From Prorocentrum cordatum (lineage: Eukaryota > Sar > Dinophyceae > Prorocentrales > Prorocentraceae), in NCBI GenBank assembly GCA_963575745.1, contig CAUYUJ010015736.1, forward strand, positions 251,523-315,522: a stretch of 64,000 bases of DNA. The letters are read 5' to 3'. Positions within the stretch are counted from its first letter, which is position 1; the number at the start of each line of letters is the position of its first letter. Positions 23,281 to 33,668 of the stretch are shown piece after piece. The notes beneath the pieces were generated by a model. That model did not search any database, was not told where the DNA came from, and saw only the letters and a list, made by a program, of their open reading frames with translations. A program made the position numbers and the translations under genes.

Positions 23281-24240
23281 TCTTGGGGCCCCCGCGGTAG
23301 ATCATCTGAAACGGCCGCTTCAGATGCTCTACTGCGGCGGGCGCTCGAGGCTCTCTTGGCCCCCCCCCGGGACTTGTCTCGGCGCCTCTGGGGCCCTCCT
23401 GGAGCGCTCTTGGGGCCCTTTCTGGCGCCCCTGGAGTTTCGGGGCCCTTCTGGCACCCTCCAAGGGAACCCGTGGTAGAGCGTCTGAAATACCAGTGTCA
23501 GATGCTCTATCGCGGGCGTGGTTCTTAGGGCGCCCCGCGCCCCCCCGAAACTCATCTTGCGGTTGTCTAGAGCCTTCCTGGAGCGATCTCGGGGCGCTTT
23601 TCGTCTCTCCTGGAGCCCTCTCGGGGACCTCCTGGCGCCGTCGCGGGGGTCCGCGGTATAGAATCTGAGATTGCTGTTTCAAATGCTCTACCGCGGGGGC
23701 CTTGTCGGGGCGTCTTGCGCCCCCAAAGGGTTGTCTCGGGGCCCCGAGGGCCCTCCTAGTGCCATGTCGGGGCGCTCTCGGGCCTTCCTGGAACCCTCTC
23801 GGGGCCATCTTGACATTGTCATGGGGCCCCCGCGGTGGAGCATCTAAAACGGCAGTTTCAAATGCCCTACCGCGGGGAGGGGCTGTCGGGGCCCTCTTGG
23901 GCCCCCCAAGGGCTTGCCTTGGAGCTCCTGGCGCCCTCCTCGAACGCTCTCGGCCCCCCCCATGTTTCGCCTCTGGTGACCTCTCGGGGCTCTCCTGGCA
24001 CCCGCCAGTGCGCCCCTCGGAAGACCATCTCAAACGATTGTGTCAAATGCTCTACCGCGGCGGGGGGCTCTTGGAGCGTCTTGCGCCCCCCAGGGCTAGT
24101 CTTGGGGTCTCGGGGGCAACGCGGCGCTCTCGCAGAACACCCGAGGGCGTTTTTGAAGCGTTCCTGAGCAACCCAACCACGAGTTGCAATGCCTACTGGA
24201 CTTCAATACCCAAATACGTTGAGAAGGCAAGGCCCGAGGA
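23281..24240. repeat. About 180-bp repeat array with conserved hairpins
   Basis: GGGGCCCTCCTGG-type sequence carries five imperfect palindromes at 23292-23337, 23470-23516, 23651-23697, 23830-23876 and 24016-24062. Each has arms of about 22 bp around CCGCGGTAGAGCATCTGAAA and its complement, with starts 178-186 bp apart. Long open frames on both strands follow from lack of stops in the GC-rich units and are not supported as genes. Confidence 0.85.
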
Positions 24241-25445
24241 TTGAACGCATCACATAACCATGTAACGCTGCTCTCCGATGGCTTCCGTGGCCTGAACGCC
24301 CGCCCCGCGTGGCCCCGATAAATCAAACAATGCTCCGGGATGCCCTGCGGGGAGGCCACGCAGGCAAACGCCGCGGACAATTTCTACACTCTCCTGCGAT
24401 TTAAATTTCCAGCGTCGGTCGGTCGGGAGTTGTTCGGAGATGCACCCTCGCGGCCCCCGAAGGCGTCCAAGATGAATCCGAGGCCCCAAAACAACCCAGG
24501 AGGCTTCAATGTCTCCCGTTTGTGAAATCAACGCGGCCCTGGTGGCCCCCAGCCAGCGTCCACAACGGCAAAAAGACTGCCCCACCATGGCCCAAAGACC
24601 GCTCCATGACGACCGCTGCGCGCCACCAGACGGCCTGGCCAACTCCCGCGACCCGTAACGATCCTCGCGTCGGGACGCCAAGAATACCGCAATGGGCCCT
24701 CGCAGAACCCAAAGAGAGCCCCGAAAACACCTCTGAAAGGCTTCTGACGGCCCGAAGACGATCCAACATACTCACTAATACGCCTGCCTTGCAACAAAAC
24801 GCCTGGCAGCTAACACGCCGAGACATCGATGCAGCATCATGTGTTCCTCCTCCTTCTCGTCTTGCTCCTCCGCTTCCTCGTTCTCACTCGCGCCCTGCTC
24901 CTCCTTGCTCTCCTCGCCCTCCTCCTCGCCCTCTCTCCTCCCTCCACCTCCCTCCTCACTGTCACCCTCGTGATCATCTCGCCTTTTTCTCCTGGTCGTG
25001 CTTCTGGTCCCCCACTCCCCCACCCCCATTTCCCCCGTGCTCCTCGGTTGCCACCCCATCCCATGGGGTCTCGGAAACGGCACGACACTGTCGCGAATAT
25101 CCTTTTGCACTGGGTCGGAAAAGTGGCGCAAGCCTCACAAATACGGAAATGCGGAACCACCGCGCACGACAACGAGCCTACGACAGCACAGAGCCAGCGA
25201 CGATTGTGATCCGCCCCCAGACGACCAGCAGACTGGACGGATATGTTTTTTCACTGAAGCTTGAAGGAGCTCGCCCCCTGGAGCCGCGGTCATCGACCAC
25301 TGACCGCGCTAGCCCGCGAGCGCCCCTGCATGCTATCGCTGACCTTTGTGGCCAGCCGCGCCCCAGAAACAGTTTGAACTGCGATCCCCACCCCATTCGT
25401 GTTCCCCCCTCCCTCCTGCCCCCGCCCCCGCCCCCAACTTGGCCT
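24241..25445. other. No supported gene
   Basis: GGCCC-rich sequence continues to about 24760, then CTC-like pyrimidine-rich triplets at 24840-24960, then mixed sequence up to the stop of the next gene. A short polyC/CCCCCG stretch at 25400-25435 lies just 3' of that gene. Confidence 0.4.
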
Positions 25446-28400
25446 TTACGCCGCCTTCTTTTTGAAAAGAGCCTTAAGCTTGCTCTTGTAGGCATCGTTC
25501 GAGCCCTGGACGGCCTCGACCTCCTTCTTAGAAGCGCCGCTGCCTAAACTAGGGGTCCAAGCAGCCTTCTTGCCTGCAGGCGCCAGGGACGCCGTGACCA
25601 GTTTAGCCTCTGACCCGCTCGGGGCCTTCGAGCCCGCGGCCCTCCCTTTCTTAGAGGGAGGGCCGCTCCCGGCATCCCCGTCCTGAATAGCCTTGCACGA
25701 CATCAGCTCAGAACTCCTACGTTTGACGCGGTCCTTGATGCTGCTGTTGAGTTGCTCCTGCTCAGCAGGGGTGAGCAGCCACTTAAAACTACGAAGGCGA
25801 TGGGCGACGGCGCCGATGTCTCCGCCATCGGCGACGAGTTTCTGGAAGTCGGCCCAATCCTGCTGGCAAGCGTCCCGACCGACAAGATCCTTCTTCTTGA
25901 ATAAGCTGGGGCCCTTCTGGACCGCTGGCACCGCGTAGAAGAATTTCGCGCGGTCCGCCACCTGGGAAAGCAAGGGGCTGGACATGGGCGCGATGTCGCC
26001 CGGGCCCTCGCCGTCGAGGATCATGGTCAGGAAATCCACTGCGCCTGTGACCTCCTCTCGAAAGGTCTTCGAGAGCGCGAGGCAGAGCCGGCCCTTGCAA
26101 TCCTGCCTCAGCTGCCCGATCGCACCCTCGAGGCCCGCGAGGTCTTTGGGGCTCTGCTCGCTCGGCATCAACCCCAACGCACCCTCCGAAAAGATGCGCT
26201 CGCCGACAGCCTCTGCGTGCTGCATGGCAAACGAGACCTCGTGGACGAAATCCGGGCACATGCGGATGCACTCCGCCTTGTGCTTCGCCACCGAATCCCT
26301 CATTTCGGCGAAAGTCAGCGCGACGGAGCGGGGCATGAGCGAGATGAGGGCCCCCCTAGCGTTCTTGTTTTTCTTCAACACCTGCATCGGGACCTTCACC
26401 GTCTCAGGCACGCCGGGGATTCGGCCCTCACCCCCCCAAAGAACCTCTTCCCACGGGAGCCTCGGGAGCTCCAAAATGTTCACAGCGATGCTTTTGACAC
26501 GAGCAATCAGCCGGAACCAGAAGTCGTCTCGCAGGGACGCCAGCGTGACCTTGCAGCGCTCCATCAGGAACTCGTGATTGCACTCCTTTCCCGCACGTGA
26601 TGGGGCGACTTCGCGAGTCACCCCGCCGCGCAACAAACGCAGAACAATCGCAAAACGCAACAAACAACCACCAACGACCCTCGTCTCCGCGAAACTCGGC
26701 CCGGGTCCGATAGTAGATTTGCGGAACCTTCGAGTAGCGAAAGGTTGAGGCGCCGCACCAAAATCGATGCCGTTGGCTGTTGGTGGTTGGTTGGCGCAGA
26801 GTGGTGCGTGGTGTTTTCTTTTTTGCGCGTTCTCGTTTCAATGTCATTGTGCGTTGCGTCGTGGTGGATTTGCGTGGCGTTGCGTTGCTGTTGATTCGTG
26901 TTGTCGTTCGTGCATGGCGTCCTTCTGTTTCGTGGTGTCGTGGTATTCTAATGTGACGCGTGGTGTCGCCGGTTGGTGTCGTTGGATTGATTCGGTTGGG
27001 GAGCGTCGTTTCGTTGCGTAACATCGTTTTGTAGTGTGCTGCAGTTGTTTGTTTCTGGTGCATTGTGATTCGCTCGTATTGTGCGGTGCAGTCCTGTTGC
27101 GTACATGGTTACTGTCGCTGGTGTTTGGTAATGTTTTATTGTTCTGCGTCGTCGGTTCCATGCCGTTGCGCGGCGCCCCCCTCCGCAAACACAAACGGCT
27201 TTGCGCCGGCCGTCTGACCCCCGCCAAGCGGCCCGCGCGAAAACGCTTCGTCTTCCCAGAACACAGCCCCCCGAGGCCGTCTCGGACCCCTGTGCGGGCC
27301 CTCGGGAGGGACCCCGGAAAACCCGCCCTGGGCGCCGAGGGCAACTCTGGATCCGAACCCGAGACCCCTGGCAACCGACAGGCGCGTCCGCGCGGGCAGA
27401 GGACGCGCAGGCACGCGAGGCTCGATGCACCCATCCCGCCGCAAGCCGCCTCGGGACAGGCGGCGGGGGGTGCCCCCGCGCGCCCCACCCAGGCCCCCGA
27501 GTTGCCCCGTTGGGAAATGGCCCGCTGGGGGCCAACCCATCCGACCTTCGATTCTACCTGCCAGAATCAACCTGGGCGCGAGGACGCGGCCCAAAGAGGA
27601 GAGCACGATCCACCTATCGCACCCCCCTTGGCGCCGCAAAGCGGCACCCCTCGCGAACAAGAGTACGAGGCATGGCAGGGCGCCACATTAACGACAGCAG
27701 GAGTAGCGACATCCAGACCAGGCAACAGCGACCTCTCCTTCTTCTGGTACGTCTTGAAGCCGAAAACCGCCAGGTCCCGCATCTCCGCATCCATGAGGTT
27801 CTTGAACCCTGCGAAGAATCGCGCTGATGCCACCCCCAATGCCCGCACCTCCCGGCCCCTGCCCTGGGCCCGTTCCCGCGGCCCTCCCCCGCCCTCCAAG
27901 AGCAGCCGGAAAGAGACGTCATCGCGGAAAGGGGGCAAGAAAAGGGACTGTCTGCCCGATGCCTTCCAGCTCCGTGTCAGCGTAGTCGTTGTGCTCCAGC
28001 TCGTCCAGCATGCTCTCGCAATTGGCCGTGAAGAGGTCGTACTTCATGTCGCCAGCCTCAGCCCTGTAAAGTTCAATCCCGATTTTCGTGCCCAAGAGTT
28101 CTTGCACGTCCTCGCGGGCAATCGCCCGCGCCGCCTCCAGGGCCACCTCCGCGCGCTCCATGGAACCTTCGTCGCAGAAGAGCCGCACGTGATCATCGAA
28201 GGCCCTCAAGACGTACTGCCGCTGGTAACCCTTCGCGAACATGTCGCGGATGGCCTCCACGAGAATCGCCTCCATGGTCTCCTTGATGGCACCCCACACG
28301 TCCTGGAACTGCGAATCCAACGAGTTCGAACCAATATGCCCCAAGATCGCTAAGCACATCGCCCGGCTCTGGGCACGGCGGACGACCACGCCCTCTCGGG

Positions 28401-28974
28401 ACTCCCCCAGTAACACAAGCAACGTCGTGCGATCCAAGGCCTTCGAATGGCGAAGGTAGCTCTCTAAGGCTTCGCTGCTCCTCGAACCTTTCGACCTGTC
28501 ATGAGCCAGAGCCAAGGCATCAATCAAGTCCTGCTCAGGATCCGCGTCCTCCGTCGGGAGAGGCAGGTTGCTGAACATCGGGCTGGTCAAATCAAAATCA
28601 TCATGCATCTTTTTCCAAAACTCCGTGCTGATGTATTTGTTGGTGCCTTGGAGCCGCGAGAGCTCATTCTCAACCACCGTCTGCAGCGTGAGTCTGTCGG
28701 CCCGGCGCCGCGTGCGAATGATGATCTGATCGTAGCTGCTGAACTTCCCCTCGATAGCCCTGGGCGCCTTCTCCTCCAAGTCCCGTTCCTTGCTGCGCTG
28801 GCTCAGCACCCTGCTCTCAGCGCGCGCCACCTTGTCGTGCTGGGGTGTCGAAGGCGGGGCAGGGTCGACCGTAGTTTTGTGGGCGGACGCTGGCTTCGGC
28901 ATCGCCTTGGCCTTGGCGCCAACAACCCGCTGGGGAGCGGCGGCTTGCTTCATGGGGCTCTTCTTGGGAGCCAT
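25446..28974 (-). CDS. Three-exon gene, unknown function, GC-donor intron
   Basis: The start chosen is the ATG at 28974 (MAPKKSPMKQAAAPQ), a basic Ala/Lys-rich N-terminus. Exon 1 (28974-27963, 337 codons plus 1 nt) has an Arg-rich helix (IIIRTRRRADRLTLQTVV) and a long helical region with an acidic segment. Intron 1 (27962-27809, 154 nt) fits AG|GC...TTCGCAG|G and keeps phase; the frame is otherwise closed by TGA. Exon 2 (27808 to about 27738) reads FKNLMDAEMRDLAVFGF; its donor is unsettled, either AAG|GAGAGG or GTC|GTTAAT. Exon 3 (26585-25446, 379 codons) begins after GGAAAG, contains CRM-like FRLIARVKSIAVNILEL helices and ends in a Lys-rich tail (KLKALFKKKAA). The product is about 740 residues. 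The basic termini suggest nuclear or nucleic-acid contact, which is inference; I do not recognise the family. Confidence 0.6.
26760..27165. other. Keto-skewed (G+T-rich) intronic tract
   Basis: For about 400 nt the plus strand is almost free of A and C clusters, with GTTGGT, GTGTCG and CGTTGC words. It lies inside the second intron of the minus-strand gene, so the transcript is A+C-rich there. No repeat unit is evident. Confidence 0.6.
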
Positions 28975-29127
28975 GCCGAGCGCGGGACTCGGCGCCCAGA
29001 GGCCCCCCCGATGCACCCTGCAGGTCCAGAACAAAATGTTGCTGCAGGAGTCGAAGACGGATGGGGGACCAAGCCAAAAAAAAGAACGTGGGGCGGAGAA
29101 GAGAGCTGCATAACTAGAAGAGCTCAT

Positions 29128-30174
29128 GGTCCGACTGAGCTCCCGTGAACTCCATTACTGCTCCGAGAGGGCCCTGAGGGGTGGTAGCAAGCATCACGCC
29201 AAAATTCGTTAAATGGAATTTGGCCAGGTGCTCACCGAGCCGGTCTTGGAAGGCCCGAGAAGTTCACGAGGAGATCCGAGACATCTCCACAAGAGCCCGA
29301 AGGTGGTCCCAACAAGGGCCCAAGAGGGCCCGCCCGAACCGTACGATATCTTTGGGTCTCAAGCCACAGCGATGTCATGACAAAATCGTGTGGTATGGCA
29401 TCGTTAGGTCTGGGTCCACAGGGTACCATATAGTCTGGGAGCGGCCCCAAGAAGGCTCAGCAGGGCCCGAACAAGTCCCCAGAAGGGGCCCCAGACGGGC
29501 CCAAGAGGGCCCCAAGAGAGCCCAAAGACTTTAACAGTTTTAACGCAGACGACCTCCTTATTGGAGAGCGTGCTGTGTTAAATGTGTGTTTAAGTTTGAG
29601 CCCTCTTGGGAATCTCTTGGGCCAGTCTTGGGCCCGAGTGGGGGCCCTGTTAGGGCCCTAAAATGTACCCGCGAGGCCCAAGAATTCAACACACATTTAA
29701 CACAAACCACCCTCCTTATCGGAGAGCGTGCTGTGTTAAATTTGCGTTACATTTTGGGCCCTCTTGGAGCCACCTTGGGGATCTCTTGGGGCCCTCCTGG
29801 GCCCTGTTGGGGCTCTGCTGGAGCCCTCCAGGGGTCCTGGAAGGCCCCCAAAATGGCCAAGACTCGAACACAAACTGCGCACAAACCGCCTCCTTGTCGG
29901 AGAGCGCATTGTGTTAACTGTTTAGTTTTATGTGTGTGTGTGTGTGTGCGGGCGGGATCGAGCGGGATTGACATGGGAGGAGGTCGAGGAGTATGCCGGG
30001 GATTTCTGCTGGGGTCTCCTTGTTACTCCCTCACTTATCGACCAAAGCTGTTGACAGCTATCTCGTGGAATGTTTCGCGGGGTGTCTCATGGAAGTGCCC
30101 GTCGCCCAATGCGGTGTCGTGAAAACGTTTCAATGCATGCGGCTCTATATCCCTTTCTGGGTTAGTGGGTCTAT
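29128..30174. repeat. GGGCCC-rich array with TTTAACACA hairpins
   Basis: GGCCCTCTTGG and CCCAAGAGGGCCC words fill the region. Palindromic units with arms TTTAACACA and TGTGTTAAA around a CCTCCTTATCGGAGAGCG core occur at about 29531-29595, 29688-29750 and 29866-29925, with a fourth at 30374-30435. A (GT)n run lies at 29931-29950. No gene is supported. Confidence 0.75.
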
Positions 30175-30200
30175 CATGTTTCTAACGGATTAGAAACATG
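30175..30200. repeat. Perfect 11-bp hairpin
   Basis: CATGTTTCTAA and TTAGAAACATG are perfect inverted arms around the 4-nt loop CGGA. Confidence 0.85.
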
Positions 30201-30252
30201 TTGGGCTCCATCGCCAGCTCCACCTTAAGGAAGGCGAGTAGGTGATGGATGA

Positions 30253-30301
30253 GATGGGGCCAACATGTTCTTAACGCAATAAAAACATGTTGGGCCCCAT
30301 C
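30253..30301. repeat. 17-bp hairpin sharing the AACATGTT core
   Basis: Arms GATGGGGCCAACATGTT (30253-30269) and its complement with one extra G (30284-30301) enclose a 14-nt A-rich loop. The AACATGTT/GGGC(C/T)CCATC end also follows the hairpin at 30175, so the two are related. Confidence 0.8.
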
Positions 30302-30978
30302 GCCATCTGCACCGTGGTCTCCACCTCGTCTGCGGGAACCCTCCGGGGGGCATGAGAGACCCCAAAAATGGCAAATATTTTAACACATTTAACACAAACC
30401 GCCTCCTTGTTATAGAGCGTGTCGTGTTACAGTGGAATTATGGTTTGGGCCCTCTTGGAGCCAAAATGGGGCCCTCTGGGGGCCCTCCTGGGCCCTCTTG
30501 CCACCCGGCGGGGGACCTCTTGAAGCCCTCGTGGGCCTTCTTGGAGCTCTCTCGGGGCCAGCAGACGGAGGGGTCCAACTTGGCCACTCTTGGGGCTCTA
30601 TTCTTGGCACTATGGGGGTCCTCTCGGAGCCTGAGCGGTTGCCTCCTCGAGGGCACTGGAGCCCAGGGACTGTACTTTCCTCGGGTCCGCGACATCATTT
30701 AGCGCACTCTGTGTCCCCAGCGCTCTTGTAACGAATCTTTGGCGGAAGCTAGTCGCAGACAAACGAAATTGTTACGTGAGGCCGCCTGCAGCCCAGAGCG
30801 CTGATAAGACAAAGCTTATCTATGAAATGATAAGTACATGTTTCGCAGCCCCCAGGGGCCCGAACTTCAACCACCCTCTTGGCGCCATCTTGGAGCACTC
30901 TTTGGGCCCTCTTGGCGTCCACGGAGCCCGCTGTGCCGAGAGCCACCGCCAGCCATTGTCAACAGTTGTCGCAAGCAA
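30302..30978. other. No gene; GGGCCC-rich sequence
   Basis: Contains the fourth TTTAACACA unit (30374-30435) and further CTTGGGGCC words to 30960. Nothing coding is supported. Confidence 0.5.
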
Positions 30979-31510
30979 CGCCGCCGAAATCGCCGCCGAA
31001 ATTGCCGCCGAAATTGCCGCCGAAATCGCCGCCGAAATCGCCGCCGAAATCGCCGCCGAAATTGCCGCCGAAATCGCCGCCGAAATCGCCACCGAAATCG
31101 CCGCCGAAATCGCCGCCGAAATGGCCGCCGAAATCGCCGCCGAAATTGCCGCCGAAATTCCAGATTGCGCCGCCGAAAAGAGGCTGTACTTGACCCTGGC
31201 GTTGACGTTGCGCCTGTGCGTGCGGGGTTGCCACGCTTACCAAAACAGCGATTTCCCTTGAGAGTGGACAATGGAAATTTCGGTGGAAGAATTTCGGCGG
31301 TGATTTCGGCGGCAATTTCAGCGGCTATTTCGGCGGACCTCGTGCAAATTTCGGCGGCGATTTCGGCGGCTATTTCGGCTGCGATTTCGGCGGCGATTTC
31401 GGCGGCGATTTCGGCGGCGATTTCGGCGGCTATTTCGGCGGCAATTTCGGCGGCAATTTCGGCGGCAATTTCGGCGGCAATTTCGGCGGCGATTTCGGCG
31501 GCCACTTCGG
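30979..31510. repeat. 12-bp minisatellite in two inverted arms
   Basis: About 15 tandem units of GCCGCCGAAATC/T fill 30979-31160; the reverse complement, GATTTCGGCGGC, fills 31275-31510 in about 19 units. A 114-bp unique spacer separates them. The period is a multiple of 3, so both strands give open frames such as AAEI or AAIS repeats, but neither shows a start or any non-repeat domain. Confidence 0.95.
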
Positions 31511-31829
31511 AGATCTTGCTCTTGACAGCTGTCGGTCAATGTTGCGGGGAGCTCCCATCACTCCGCGGTGGTACGGGGTCGATGCGTCGGGCACGCCCGC
31601 GCGGGCCTTCAAGGTTGCACGGTCGCTAATGGGCTTGTCTCGCGGCCCAAGTAGCACGATAGACAACCCACGATGCGACATACATAGGAAAGTGAGGTCG
31701 ACAACCATCGAGGACTTCCGAAAGCGGAAATCATCGAAGATCGAACGGTTCACACGTTGTCAGAAATCAAGGCTCGGGCGTGAGTTTCCCAAAGGATGAG
31801 TGGGAGGGGAGAAGGCGGAAGGGAGGGAG
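31511..31829. other. Unique spacer with an 86-codon open frame, no supported gene
   Basis: A plus-strand frame at 31539-31799 encodes 86 residues rich in Arg, Lys and Ser (for example IEDFRKRKSSKIERF). It lacks a recognisable motif and lies between repeat blocks; coding status is not supported. Confidence 0.25.
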
Positions 31830-32450
31830 TTAGGGACGGACTTGGTATGTAGAGGGCTGGGAAGGAGTGGATGGACGTTCTTGGGCCTCTCAGGGGCCTC
31901 TTTGATAAGCATACCGGGCCCTCTTAGGGCCATCCTTGAGACATGGGGCGTGATACAGGGGGCTCCTTGGGGGGCTTCATGGTCCCCCCCGGGGGTCGCC
32001 TTGGGGCCTCCGAAATTCCCTTGGGGCCCTGTCGGGGGGCTCCCGAACACCCATGAAACCCTTTTGGGGCCATGCTGGCGCCCTCCAGGGGCCCCCGCGG
32101 TAGAGCAGCTAAAACGGCCGTTTCAGATGCTCTACCGCGGAGGGCTCTTGGGGCTCTCTCGGGCCCCCTCAAGGCTTGTGTTGGGGTCTCCGGGACTCTC
32201 CTGGAGCGCTCTAGTGGCGGCTCTTGGGGCCCCCTGGAACCCTTTTGGGGCCATCCTGGCGCCGTCCAAGGGCCCCCGCGGTAGATCATCTGGAACGGCA
32301 GTTTCAGATGCTCTACCGCGGGGGGGGAGGGGGCAGCATGGGCCCCCCATGGATTGTTTTGGAGTCTCCTTGACCTTTTTCGGAATCCCCTTGAAGCCCT
32401 CAGGGGCCGCCTTGGAGCTTTCTTGAGCAATGTGACCAACACTTGGAACG
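31830..32450. repeat. About 180-bp hairpin array, second locus
   Basis: Two palindromes of the 23-kb family lie at 32095-32140 and 32276-32321, 181 bp apart, within GGGCCC-rich sequence. The first has 21 of 23 arm positions paired. Confidence 0.85.
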
Positions 32451-33668
32451 TCTGCCTGGGCTTATCGAGTTCATTGAATGCGATAAGACCCGAGGTTTCA
32501 ACACCGCAGAGACTTTGCTGGAATATTATTGTGAAGTCTTCGGGGCCCTCTTTGAATTCAAAACTCCCGCTTGGGTCACAAGACATCCCAAGAAAGCTCC
32601 GAAGGGACCCGAAGGTCCAAGTCCTTCCCCCTACATGGGGCTCCAAAGAGAAATCCAAGACGGCCCGGAAGAGGGCTCGAAAACGGCATCGGAAAAAGGG
32701 CCAGACGACCCAACAGCGCCACACTACGTCAAAGACAGCGCCAGGATGTTTCAAGAGGGCCTCAGGAGGCCCCCAGGGAAATCCAAAGGACCCGACCAGA
32801 GCCCCAAAGCAGCCCCAAGACGGCACAAGAGAGACCTTCCCCTGTGTTCCCCACGTAGTTACCCTCACGGCCGCAGGAGCACGCAGTCCAGCAAAGCGAC
32901 CATTCCTGGGGCCGCGCCTTCCCAGCGAGGGCGTGGACCCCGCCCTCAGCACCGAAAGCATCATTACCTCTTCTTCCTCACAGTCCTCCCTCCCGCCTTC
33001 CAATTTGTCGGCCTTGCCCCCGCCATGGCCCCAACCGTCAAATCCACTACAAGGGCGAATAGGGCAGGGAGGAAGATGAGAGAAATGAAGAGGAGCAGGA
33101 GCGACGACCAAGGTGAGCAAGAAAGGGGGGAAGGAGGAGAGGCAGAGGAGAGCACCGCACGAAGCGCATGCCAAATCGCGAGCGGTGAGCGGCCCAATAC
33201 TGAAGAATTCGCCTGTTCGGGTCGGTTTTGCGGGCCGGCTGCCCCCTCCGAGGGTCCACATCGAATCGCGCCCCCTCGGCCCCCGCGAGCGCCCACGGCA
33301 CTGACCAAAGACAGCGGGGGCAAAACAATTCCAGGAGAAACGCCGGCGACCGAGGGACAGGATGCCAATCGCCCGCGCGGCGCTAGGCGGTAGAAAGGCC
33401 TCCCCCGTGGAGTCGGAATGTGGTGCCCCCCGAGACGAACAACCAGCAAAGCGAAGCCGTGTGTGTGGCCACGTCCGCAGAGCGGCCGCCTCTCTTAGAT
33501 ATGTAAGCGGACCGCTCTCGCCAAACCAACCTGATCATTAGTGCACCGCTGCCGCCACAGCTGTCGCCAGAGGGACCCCTGTCGCTTCCACCGGCTGCCG
33601 CATGGGCGACGCGAGCGGCACTGAACCTGGAGATTTTCTCTGCGGGCGCAGCGAAGAACGGCGATCAA
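32451..33668. other. No supported gene
   Basis: GGCCC-rich words fade by 32870. From 32870 to 33668 the sequence is mixed and unique; it may be the 3' flank of the minus-strand gene that ends at 33669. Confidence 0.35.

Noticed and set aside
23329-24033. 234-codon minus-strand frame in the hairpin array
   Set aside because: It follows GGGCCC-rich units, contains the palindromes and repeats with the array; no independent coding signal.
27340-27365. tRNA B-box-like GGGTTCGGATCC on the minus strand
   Set aside because: No A box, acceptor stem or cloverleaf could be fitted around it.
29070-29092. Spliced-leader-like TTTTTTTTGGCTTGG upstream of the three-exon gene
   Set aside because: Only the TTTTGGCT core and a few bases agree; the match is too weak to distinguish from chance.
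30838-31629. Frames encoding NRRR, AAEI or AAIS repeats
   Set aside because: They are produced by the 12-bp minisatellite in both orientations.
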